From positions 124,001 to 188,000 of the forward strand of contig CAZABP010000003.1 in assembly GCA_964483245.1 (NCBI GenBank): a stretch of DNA of 64,000 nt, written 5' to 3'. The notes below the pieces were generated by a model. It had not been told where the DNA came from. It saw only the letters and a list, made by a program, of their open reading frames with translations, and searched no databases. This stretch comes from CAZABP01 sp964483245 (GTDB lineage Bacteria > Planctomycetota > UBA1135 > UBA2386). Position 1 is the stretch's first letter, and each line of letters begins with the position of its first letter. Positions 17,150 to 24,197 of this stretch are shown piece after piece. The position numbers and the translations under genes are program-made.

Positions 17150-17475
17150 CGGCGGCGCTACGCTGCCGCCCCGTGCGACCCGAACCACGAGAAACCGCCG
17201 CGATCGCGCCGGCCGGATCGGTCATCCCGGCGCGGGACGCCAAGCTGGCTGCGCGGCGGGTCCTCGCGGCAGCGCCGCTGCAGGAATGGTTCGCAGCGGT
17301 GCGGCCGGACGGGCGGACTGGCGTCGAGTGGCGTGTGCAGCGGATCGGATTCCAACCGGCACTGATCCTGAGCTCCTTAGAAACTGGTCATACGCCCCGT
17401 CGGCGAACGTCGCCGCCGCAGCGGCGCCAGATCCGCCGGTTTCGCGGCGTCGTGGTCGCCGCGTCGCGGCGGTGA
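17150..17475 (+). pseudogene. internally deleted copy of the GNAT-like gene at 20068
   Basis: Fills most of the 369-base gap between 17116 and 17486. Three blocks match the intact gene at 20068-21684 in order and frame: GCGGGACGCCAAGCTG (encodes ARDAKL; 17233-17248), the block encoding LQEWFAAVRPDG (from about 17278), and CGGATCGGATTCCAACCGG (encodes RIGFQPA; 17341-17359). The sequence just upstream also matches (GCTACGCTGCCGCCCC against GCTACGCTTCCGCCCC before 20068). Relative to the intact gene, about 300 and about 100 bases are missing, yet a frame stays open from GTG 17173 to 17475 (100 codons). The tail after 17372 is unrelated. It is most likely a duplicated and decayed relic; a functional small protein cannot be excluded. 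Confidence 0.7.
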
Positions 17476-17485
17476 GAGAACTGAC

Positions 17486-18583
17486 ATGCGGAGTGCGGCC
17501 GTGATCCCTTGCGTGTTGGTCGCCTGCGCGGCGGCACAGCAGGAGCCGGAGCCATGGCGCGAAGGCAGGATCGCAATCGCCGTGGACGGTGCCACGCGGG
17601 AGTATCCGTACCGGCTGCTCACACCGCCGCCGTCGCCGGATGACCCGCTGTATCCGCTGGTCGTGTTCCTGCACGGTGCGGGTGAGCGCGGCAGTGACAA
17701 CGTGCGTCATCTCGCGCACTTCGGCCGGCGGATCGCGGGGGCGGAGTATCGCGCGCGGTTCCCGTGCTTCGTGCTCGCGCTGCAATGCCCGCGTGGCGAG
17801 CAATGGGTCGACGTGCCGTGGAATGCACGCGTCTCACCGGCGCAGCCGGAACAGCCGGCGCGATCGATGCAGGCGGTCATCGCCGCGCTGCAGGAGCTGA
17901 TACGCGAGCACCCGATCGATCCGGATCGCATCTATCTGACCGGACTGTCGATGGGTGGCTACGGCGCCTGGGATCTCGCGACCCGGCAGCCGGACTGGTT
18001 CGCCGCGGTCGTGCCGATCTGCGGTGGCGGTGATGTGCGCGCGGCCGGGCGGCTGTCCGCCGTGCCGCTGTGGGCATGGCACGGCACCGACGACCGCGGC
18101 GTGCCGGTCGCGCGGTCGCGTGAAATGGTCGCAGCGATCCGCGCTGCCGGTGGGGAGCCGCGGTTCTCCGAGCTCGCCGGAGTCGGACACGATTCGTGGA
18201 GTGCGGCGTACGCATCGGACGGCGCGCTGCCGTGGCTGTTCGAGCAGAGGCGCGACCTCGCAGTGCGGGCCGGCGCGAAACCGGGGGCCGCGTTGCCGCA
18301 GGTGTCGGGTGACGGTGACGTCGTCGAGCTCGCGCTCGAGGCTCCAGCGCCGATCACGGCGGTGATCCTCGAAGAGGAGAGCGCGGCGCTCGGGCGCGTG
18401 CAGTCGCATGTCGTCGAGTTCCTCGCCGGCGACGCGTGGCGTGAGCTCGCGCGCGGCGGCGCGATCGGCCCCGGCGTCGTGCATCGATTCGCGGCGACGG
18501 AGTGCGCGCGGCTTCGCGTCCGCGTGATGGCCGGCGGGGCTGACGCACCACGGCTGCGGCGGTTCGCGGTGGTTCCGCATTGA
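17486..18583 (+). CDS. secreted alpha/beta-hydrolase esterase (polyhydroxybutyrate depolymerase/feruloyl esterase type)
   Basis: A 365-residue protein with a short signal peptide (MRSAAVIPCVLVACAAAQQ). The alpha/beta-hydrolase core has LVVFLHGAGERGSDN (oxyanion region), the nucleophile elbow GLSMGG (Ser155), an acidic residue in WHGTDDRGVP (Asp202 or Asp203) and the His in GVGHDSW (His235). This arrangement is typical of secreted esterases related to poly(3-hydroxybutyrate) depolymerases. About 110 C-terminal residues (from 255) form a beta-rich extension that resembles a discoidin-like or carbohydrate-binding module, though I cannot name it. Substrate is unknown. The start follows the relic frame's stop by 10 bases. 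Confidence 0.85.
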   Translation: MRSAAVIPCVLVACAAAQQEPEPWREGRIAIAVDGATREYPYRLLTPPPSPDDPLYPLVVFLHGAGERGSDNVRHLAHFGRRIAGAEYRARFPCFVLALQCPRGEQWVDVPWNARVSPAQPEQPARSMQAVIAALQELIREHPIDPDRIYLTGLSMGGYGAWDLATRQPDWFAAVVPICGGGDVRAAGRLSAVPLWAWHGTDDRGVPVARSREMVAAIRAAGGEPRFSELAGVGHDSWSAAYASDGALPWLFEQRRDLAVRAGAKPGAALPQVSGDGDVVELALEAPAPITAVILEEESAALGRVQSHVVEFLAGDAWRELARGGAIGPGVVHRFAATECARLRVRVMAGGADAPRLRRFAVVPH

Positions 18584-18657
18584 GCCGCAGCGGACAACCC
18601 CGGGTGGACCATTCCGGTAGAGCGGCCTAGTCTCGGTCCGTCTGCGAAAGGTCGACC

Positions 18658-20031
18658 ATGCAGAGACTGACGGGCTCCTTCCTGCTGCTTTGCGCGATGC
18701 TCAACGCGCAAGACACTTGGTACCGCTGCTATGCACCGGCTGAGCCAGAGCAACGTGAGGCCGCGGCGATGGCATACGACTCGGCGCGACGCGTCGTCGT
18801 GCTGTTCGGCGGTCAGAGCAACCTCGCCCGCAGCTCGCACCACCTCGACGACACGTGGGAATGGGACGGGAGTCGGTGGCGCAGGTTGAATCTGCCGACC
18901 AGCCCTTCACCGCGGCGCCACCACGCCATGGTCTACGACGAGGCGCGGAAGGTCATCGTGCTGTTCGGTGGGCAGGATCATTCGAGCCGACTGCCGGACA
19001 CGTGGGAGTTCGATGGGACGGCCTGGCGCCTGCGGCACGTCATGGGAACGAACCAGGACAGGTTCAGTGTGGCGATGAGTTACGACCCGCGTCGTCGCCG
19101 GGTGATGCGCTTCGGCGGCGCCGGCGCGGGCGGGGCCAAGGACGACACATGGGTGTGGGACGGAACCATGTGGACGCTGTTGCAGGCGAGTGGTCCCCCG
19201 GGGCGGTTCGATGCGCAGATGGCATACGACGCGCTGCGCGATCGGACGGTTCTCTACGGTGGATCCGGTGCATCCGGGTACCTCAGCGACACCTGGGAGT
19301 TCGACGGTGTGCGGTGGAGCCCCCGGTTTCCGGCTGCGAATCCAGGTGGCGTGGCGCGTTTCTCGATGGTCTATGACGGTGCCGTGGCCCGCATGGTGCT
19401 GTTCGGTGGCCTGCCGAACCTCTCGCGCGTGACATGGAGCTGGGACGGCACCAACTGGTCCCCGCGCAATGTGAACGTGGCTCCGCCAGCGCGCTACGAC
19501 AGTGCGATGGCCTACGACGCGCATCGCGACCGGGTCGTGATGTTCAGCGGCTGGCCGGTCGACGACAGCGACACCTGGGAATACCACTCGCCGGTGCGGC
19601 GGCCGGCGGTGTATTCCGGCTTCGGCACCGGTTGCGCGGGGAGCGCCGGCGTGCCGCGGCTCGCGGCGCTGCCTCGATCGCTGCCATTCGTCGGTGCACC
19701 GTTCGAACTCGAGCTGAGCTCGTTGCCGACCGGCGTCGTGAACATCCCGTTCGGCCTGATCGGTGCATCCAAGTCCGCGTGGGGCTCGATTCCGCTGCCG
19801 CTCGATCTGGGCCCGTTCCAGATGCCTGGATGCAAGCTGTTCGTCAGCCACGACTGGATCCAGCCGATCCCGAAGAACGGCGCAACGGCAAGTTGGGTGT
19901 TGAACGTCCCCTACGACACGACGCTCGTCGGCCAGCGCTTCTTCGTCCAGGGAGCTGTCGCCGACGCGAAGGCGAACGGGGCCGGTTTCGTCTGGAGCAA
20001 CGCGGGTGAAGCGTTGATCGGCGAGCGCTGA
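18658..20031 (+). CDS. secreted kelch-type beta-propeller protein
   Basis: A 457-residue protein with a signal peptide (MQRLTGSFLLLCAMLNAQ). From 35 to about 310 it has six or seven kelch-like units, each with AMxYDxxRxxxVLFGG followed by DTWEWDG or DTWEFDG. After the propeller comes a module of about 140 residues beginning FGTGCAGSAGVPRL and ending ANGAGFVWSNAGEALIGER. The same module with GSGCAGSSGLPVL ends the protein at 27491. The propeller is probably a protein or glycan interaction scaffold outside the cell; no enzymatic residues are recognised. A Shine-Dalgarno-like AAAGG lies about 8 bases upstream of the start, which is unusual among the first genes in this window. Confidence 0.85.
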   Translation: MQRLTGSFLLLCAMLNAQDTWYRCYAPAEPEQREAAAMAYDSARRVVVLFGGQSNLARSSHHLDDTWEWDGSRWRRLNLPTSPSPRRHHAMVYDEARKVIVLFGGQDHSSRLPDTWEFDGTAWRLRHVMGTNQDRFSVAMSYDPRRRRVMRFGGAGAGGAKDDTWVWDGTMWTLLQASGPPGRFDAQMAYDALRDRTVLYGGSGASGYLSDTWEFDGVRWSPRFPAANPGGVARFSMVYDGAVARMVLFGGLPNLSRVTWSWDGTNWSPRNVNVAPPARYDSAMAYDAHRDRVVMFSGWPVDDSDTWEYHSPVRRPAVYSGFGTGCAGSAGVPRLAALPRSLPFVGAPFELELSSLPTGVVNIPFGLIGASKSAWGSIPLPLDLGPFQMPGCKLFVSHDWIQPIPKNGATASWVLNVPYDTTLVGQRFFVQGAVADAKANGAGFVWSNAGEALIGER

Positions 20032-20067
20032 CGGCGTGCGGCGGCGCGTTGCTACGCTTCCGCCCCA

Positions 20068-21684
20068 ATGACCGATCCGGCCGGCGCCCTCGCGGCGGTA
20101 TCTCGTGCGTTCGGACCGCAGGCGCGGGACGCCAAGCTGACTGCGCTGCGCGCGCTCGTGGATGCGCCGCTGCCGCGCGGGCGCGCGCTCGGCGAGCTCG
20201 CGGCGACGCTCGACTTCCTGCGTGCGTACCCCGACGACGCCGAGGTGTTGCGCGCCGTCGAGCAGGTCACGGTGCGGCTGCCGGCCGAGCGGCGGGTCGT
20301 GCATCCGTTCTCGTACGAAGTCGTGCAGCGGCTGGTCGAGCTGCATCCGGGTGCGCTCGACATCGCGTGGGACGACTACGACGACGATGTGGCGCTGCAG
20401 GAGGCGCTCGCGCTGCTCGTGAATCCGGTCGACCAGCAAGGGCTCGACGACCAGGAGCTGTCGCTGCAGGAGTGGTTCGCAGCGGTGCGGCCGGAGGGAC
20501 ACACGGACCTCGAGTTCTTCCTCGACCTGCTCGCGGGGTCGGAGCTGCGGGCGGAGGCGCGGGAGTTCCTGTTCACGCGTGCGGCGCTGCCGATCCAGTT
20601 CCGTGGACCGGCGCCGCTGCGCCAGCGCTGGCGGGCGGAGCGGATCGAGTTCCAACCGGCACCGATCCCGCGCGACCGCGCACCGATCGAGCCGAAGCTG
20701 GCTTTACCGCTGCCACGTGCGGCGCGGGCGGGGCAGCGGGTCATCGACCTCTCATTGGTTGCGCTCGCGGTCCGCAAGCTCGAGATCTACCCGCTGATCC
20801 ACGCCAGCCCACGCGACGTGCGTGTGTTCGCGCTCGAGCGCGGGATCCGGATCACGGTCGCCGGTGTGCGGCCGGAGCGACGCTCGGCGCTCGAGTCGCT
20901 GTGGTTCTTCCTGGTCGCGAAGAACGAGGTGCCGATTGCGTACGGTCCGGCCGGGATCTTCTGCGGCGTCTGCGAGATGGGGATCAACGTGTACCCGGAG
21001 TTCCGCGGCGCCGAGATCCGGCTCGTCGACACGCTGCTGATGCAGGTGCTGCACCAGGCGTATGCGGCGCAGTACTTCCGGCTCGTGCCGTACGCATTCG
21101 GCAAGGAGAACGACGACGCGATCGCGACCGGGGCGTTCTGGTTCTACCGCAAGCTCGGATTCGTCCCGACCAACCCGAAGGTCGACGCGCTGGCGCGCGC
21201 CGAGGAGGCGCGGATGGCGGCGGAGCCCGGCTACCGCAGCGACCGCCGCATGCTGCACCGGCTGTCCGACACCGAAGGCAAGCTCGATCTCTCCAGCGGC
21301 CGCTGCACGCCGTTCCCGTTCGGCAGGCTCGGGGTTGCGCACAGCGCCTGGCTCGCGCGCGAGTTCGGTGGCGACCGCACCCGCGCTGCGAAGCAGTGCG
21401 CCGCGCGCGTCGGCAAGCTGCTCCGCCTTCGTCCGTCACCGGCGCTCGGCCGACTCGCTCCGCTGCTCGCGCAGATCCCCGACCTCGCGCACTGGCCGCA
21501 GCGGGAGCTTCAGCTCCTCGCGCGCATCGTCACCGCCAAGGGTGCCACGTCCGAGTCCGGCGCCGAGCCGCTGTTCCAGCGCCACTCGCGCCTCGAGTCC
21601 GCGCTGCGCGCCCTCGCTGAACCGGTACACCCGGTCTCAGAGACTCCCGCCGTCACTTGGCGCGAAAAAACCCGCGCGAACTGA
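20068..21684 (+). CDS. GNAT-fold-like protein of unknown function
   Basis: Protein of 538 residues, no signal peptide, cytoplasmic as read. Residues about 1-230 are helical and unfamiliar. From about 235 the sequence resembles an N-acetyltransferase core: EMGINVYPEFRGAEIRL looks like the acetyl-CoA-binding motif A, and GAFWFYRKLGFVPTNP like the C-terminal GNAT motif. The family is not one I can name. A shortened copy lies at 17150-17475. The last 20 or so codons, including the TGA stop (21682-21684), lie within a large palindromic repeat (21624-21774), so the natural C-terminus may have been altered by that element. A -10-like GCTACGCT lies about 10 bases before the ATG. Confidence 0.75.
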   Translation: MTDPAGALAAVSRAFGPQARDAKLTALRALVDAPLPRGRALGELAATLDFLRAYPDDAEVLRAVEQVTVRLPAERRVVHPFSYEVVQRLVELHPGALDIAWDDYDDDVALQEALALLVNPVDQQGLDDQELSLQEWFAAVRPEGHTDLEFFLDLLAGSELRAEAREFLFTRAALPIQFRGPAPLRQRWRAERIEFQPAPIPRDRAPIEPKLALPLPRAARAGQRVIDLSLVALAVRKLEIYPLIHASPRDVRVFALERGIRITVAGVRPERRSALESLWFFLVAKNEVPIAYGPAGIFCGVCEMGINVYPEFRGAEIRLVDTLLMQVLHQAYAAQYFRLVPYAFGKENDDAIATGAFWFYRKLGFVPTNPKVDALARAEEARMAAEPGYRSDRRMLHRLSDTEGKLDLSSGRCTPFPFGRLGVAHSAWLAREFGGDRTRAAKQCAARVGKLLRLRPSPALGRLAPLLAQIPDLAHWPQRELQLLARIVTAKGATSESGAEPLFQRHSRLESALRALAEPVHPVSETPAVTWREKTRAN

Positions 21685-21774
21685 CGGAGTGCGTCTCAGA
21701 CACGCCGTGTACCGCTTCGCGCGAAAAAACTCGCGCGAAGTGACGGAGTGCGTCTCAGAGACCCCGTGTACCGC
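21624..21774. repeat. palindromic element with a 59-bp tandem duplication
   Basis: A block containing GCGCGAAAAAAC, CGCGCGAA, TGACGGAGTGCGTCTCAGA and GTGTACCGC occurs twice with a 59-base period (ending at 21715 and 21774). The segment 21624-21713 is also a long imperfect hairpin: GGTACAC pairs with GTGTACC at the ends and CCGTCA with TGACGG further in. The second copy holds a perfect smaller hairpin, TTCGCGCGA / TCGCGCGAA around a run of six A/T pairs. It overlaps the 3' end of the gene 20068-21684 and ends 13 bases from the tRNA-Ser. The T run lies in the loop, so it is not a standard intrinsic terminator for either strand. Confidence 0.85.
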
Positions 21775-21786
21775 CTGCGGAAAGTG

Positions 21787-21873
21787 CGGTGGAGGAGGGA
21801 TTCGAACCCCCGTCGCCTTTGCAGGCGAAGCGGTTTTCAAGACCGCCGCATTCAGCCACTCTGCCACTCCACC
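21787..21873 (-). tRNA. tRNA-Ser (anticodon UGA)
   Basis: The minus strand folds as a class II tRNA. The acceptor stem is GGTGGAG paired with CTCCACC, the D-arm includes GCAGAGTGGCTGAATGC, and the anticodon arm is CGGTCTTGAAAACCG with anticodon TGA. There is a long variable arm (CTTCGCCTGCAAAGGCGA region) and a T-arm with GGTTCGAATCC. The discriminator base is G, as usual for serine tRNAs. CCA is not encoded. It reads UCA and other UCN codons by wobble. Confidence 0.97.
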
Positions 21874-21899
21874 GTGGAAAACCCGCGCGCCCTCGTGGG

Positions 21900-22304
21900 C
21901 TAACTCTGCCCCGCCGCCTCCATGACATCACGCGCGACGAACAGCTGCGCGTGGAACTGCACGGCCAGCGCGACGGCGTCGCTGGGGCGGCAGTCGACGG
22001 TGCGCTCGTTGCCATCTCCATCGACGAGGACGAGCAGGGCGAAGAACGTGTTCTCGCGCAGCTCGTTGACGACGACGCGGGCGAGGCGCCAGCCGACGGT
22101 GGCGAGGATGCGCCCGATCAGGTCGTGCGTCAGCGGCCGTTGCGTCGGCTGGTCGCAGAGCTTGCGGTTGATCTCGGTCGCCTCGTTCCAGCCGATGACG
22201 ATGGTCATGGTCCGGCCGTTGCCGCGCTCGCGCAGGTGGATGAACTGGTTGTCCCCCTTCTCCTGCAGGACGACGCGCGACAGTTCGACCTCGACGAGAT
22301 CCAT
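21900..22304 (-). CDS. bifunctional nuclease (BFN) domain protein
   Basis: A 134-residue protein matching the BFN (DUF151) family along its length: VELSRVVLQEKGDNQFIHL, the central IVIGWNEATEINRKL, RPLTHDLIGRIL, and the conserved C-terminal VDCRPSDAVALAV. Members are small cytoplasmic proteins with reported DNase/RNase activity in plants and a metal-binding fold in Thermotoga; their bacterial role is uncertain. MDLVEVELSR at 22304 is chosen over the longer open frame because conservation begins there, and a TATGTA -10-like sequence lies about 10 bases upstream. It is divergent from the asparaginase gene across a 61-base gap. Confidence 0.9.
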   Translation of the reverse strand: MDLVEVELSRVVLQEKGDNQFIHLRERGNGRTMTIVIGWNEATEINRKLCDQPTQRPLTHDLIGRILATVGWRLARVVVNELRENTFFALLVLVDGDGNERTVDCRPSDAVALAVQFHAQLFVARDVMEAAGQS

Positions 22305-22365
22305 GGCCGGGATACATAACCCCGCCGCGGCGGCGCACCAAGGTGCGTATACCTGACGCCTGTCG
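22305..22365. promoter_or_regulatory. compact divergent promoter region
   Basis: Only 61 bases separate the divergent BFN and asparaginase starts. Facing right, TATACC (22348-22353) lies 12 bases before the asparaginase ATG. Facing left, TTATGTAT (minus strand) lies about 8-15 bases before the BFN ATG. Both would give almost leaderless transcripts. No convincing -35 boxes are seen, so this is a pattern-based suggestion. Confidence 0.4.
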
Positions 22366-23391
22366 ATGGCTTCGGAGCAGATCCTCCCCGGCGCGGACGC
22401 GCTGCTGACGGTCGTGACGCGTGGCGAGCACGTGGAATCGTGGCACCGCGGCGTGCTGGTCGTGGTCCGCGGCAACGAGATCCTGTTCGCCGCCGGTGAT
22501 CCGCAGACGCCGGTGCACTGCCGGTCGGCGACGAAGCCGATGCAAGCGCTGCCGCTCGTCGAGCTGGGCGGCGCGGACCGGCTCGCGCTGACGGCCCCGG
22601 AGCTGGCGGTCCTCTGCGCGAGCCATCACGGCAGCGCCGCACACGTCCGGACCGTGACGGCGCTGCTCGCGCGCGGCGGCTTCACCGAGGCGGACCTGCA
22701 GTGCGGCGCGCACGCGCCGCGCGACCGGACCGAGCGCGAAGCGCTGCAGCGCCGCGGCGAACCCCCGCGCCGGATCCACAACAACTGCTCCGGCAAGCAC
22801 GCCGGATTCCTGCACCTCGCTGCGCTGTGCGGCGACGACCCACGTCGCCACCTCGCTCCCGACAGCCGCGCCCAGCAGCTGGTGCGCGACACGCTCGCCG
22901 ACCTCGCCGAGCTGCGCGTGGCGCAGATCGACACGACGATCGACGGCTGCGGCGCGCCGACGTTCCGCCTGCCCCTCGTCGGTCTCGCCACGGCGTTCCG
23001 CCGTTTCGCGAACCCGTCCGGCCTGGCCCCCGTTCGTGCGGCCGCATGCCACCGGCTGCTGGATGCGATCGCCGAAGCCCCATTCCACCTGCAGGGGGAG
23101 GGCGGCCTCTGCACGGTGCTGGTCGAGTCGGCGCGCGGCCGCGTGCTGCCGAAGAACGGCGCCGAGGGGGTCTTCGCGATCGGGCTCCCGGGCCGGGACC
23201 TCGGCATCGCGATCAAGGTCGCCGACGGCAACGAGCGCGGCTACACGGCCCTCGTCCCGGAGCTGCTGCGTTGGCTCGAGCTGTGGCCGGAGATCCCGCG
23301 CGAGCTGCAGCCGTTCCACCGCGCGCCGGTGCTCAACACGCAAGGTCGACAGGTCGGCGAGCTGCGCCCGGTCGTGGAGTGGCCGGCGTGA
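22366..23391 (+). CDS. asparaginase II family protein (Rhizobium etli type L-asparaginase)
   Basis: This 341-residue protein belongs to the asparaginase family unrelated to the E. coli enzymes. Characteristic segments are CRSATKPMQALPLVE, which holds the SxxK pair (Ser54, Lys57) corresponding to the catalytic Ser/Lys described for the R. etli enzyme, then LAVLCASHHG, RIHNNCSGKHAGFLHL, and DGCGAPTFRLPL. It should hydrolyse L-asparagine to aspartate and ammonia in the cytoplasm. It has no signal peptide and a normal family length. Its stop overlaps the next gene's GTG start by 4 bases (GTGA at 23388), so it heads a four-gene coupled operon. Confidence 0.9.
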   Translation: MASEQILPGADALLTVVTRGEHVESWHRGVLVVVRGNEILFAAGDPQTPVHCRSATKPMQALPLVELGGADRLALTAPELAVLCASHHGSAAHVRTVTALLARGGFTEADLQCGAHAPRDRTEREALQRRGEPPRRIHNNCSGKHAGFLHLAALCGDDPRRHLAPDSRAQQLVRDTLADLAELRVAQIDTTIDGCGAPTFRLPLVGLATAFRRFANPSGLAPVRAAACHRLLDAIAEAPFHLQGEGGLCTVLVESARGRVLPKNGAEGVFAIGLPGRDLGIAIKVADGNERGYTALVPELLRWLELWPEIPRELQPFHRAPVLNTQGRQVGELRPVVEWPA

Positions 23392-24197
23392 AGCAGGTCC
23401 GCAAGGTCCCCAGGCTCCCGCGCCGCGACGCCGCCGCGCACAAGGGCTCGTTCGGCACGGTCCTCATCGTCGCCGGCAGCGACGGCATGCTCGGCGCGGC
23501 GATCCTCGCCGCACGCGGCGCGTTGCGCGGCGGCGCCGGTTTGGTGCGTGTCTGTCTGCCGGCCGAGCTGCGCGCACCGCTGACGGTCGCCGTGCCGCCG
23601 GCGACGACGTTGGCGCGTCGCGGCCCGCCGAGCACCTGGCTCGCCGGCTGCGACGTCCTCGCGCTCGGTTCCGGCATGCCGTTGACGCCGGAGCACCGCC
23701 GGATCGTGCGCGCGCTGGTCCGCGCGGCCGACGTACCGATCGTGCTCGATGCCGGCGGCTGCGACGCGTTCGCGCCGCTCCGCCAGCGGCTGCCGGCGCG
23801 CGTGCCGGTGGTCATGACCCCGCACCCAGGCGAGGCGGCGCGGCTGCTCGACACCGACGTGCCGGCGATCCAGCAGGACCGCGCGGCTGCGGTCGCGGAG
23901 CTCGCGCAGCGCAGCGGCGCCATCGCGGTGTTGAAGGGCCACCGCACGCTCGTCTGCGACGGCGAGCAGCTCTACGAGAACCGCAGCGGCAATCCGGGCC
24001 TCGCCAGCGGCGGCACCGGCGACGTGCTGACCGGGCTGATCGCGGCGCTGATCGGGCAGGGCATGACGCCGTTCGACGCCGCCTGCCTGGGCGTGCACGT
24101 CCATGGCGCCGCCGGCGACCGCGTCGCGAGCAAGCTCTCGCAGGCCGGGCTGAACGCCGACGATCTCCCGCTCGCGATCGCGGAGCTGTTGCGATGA
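23388..24197 (+). CDS. nnrD: ADP-dependent NAD(P)H-hydrate dehydratase
   Basis: A 269-residue ribokinase-like carbohydrate-kinase-fold enzyme that repairs hydrated NADH and NADPH. Family segments are KGSFGTVLIVAGSDGMLGAAILAARGALRGGAGLV, an LDAGGCDAF segment, VVMTPHPGEAARLL and the nucleotide-site NPGLASGGTGDVLTGL, with Asp212 the likely catalytic base. The N-terminal NnrE epimerase domain present in many fused versions is absent; I see no nnrE in the window. The GTG start at 23388 overlaps the previous stop and has a GGAG about 10 bases upstream. The longer open frame reading into the asparaginase gene is an overlap artefact. Confidence 0.93.
   Translation: MKQVRKVPRLPRRDAAAHKGSFGTVLIVAGSDGMLGAAILAARGALRGGAGLVRVCLPAELRAPLTVAVPPATTLARRGPPSTWLAGCDVLALGSGMPLTPEHRRIVRALVRAADVPIVLDAGGCDAFAPLRQRLPARVPVVMTPHPGEAARLLDTDVPAIQQDRAAAVAELAQRSGAIAVLKGHRTLVCDGEQLYENRSGNPGLASGGTGDVLTGLIAALIGQGMTPFDAACLGVHVHGAAGDRVASKLSQAGLNADDLPLAIAELLR

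Noticed and set aside
13862..17188. 1108-codon minus-strand open frame antisense to the sigma-factor fusion
   Set aside because: Same length range as the real gene but low-complexity arginine-rich sequence; the plus strand carries recognisable sigma regions and beta repeats.
21716..21745. Intrinsic terminator for tRNA-Ser
   Set aside because: The hairpin is perfect, but its T run is in the loop instead of after the stem, so it does not fit the usual terminator pattern.
21661..21774. Short CRISPR-like array beside tRNA-Ser
   Set aside because: Only two contiguous copies with no spacers and no cas genes; it is a tandem duplication of a palindrome.
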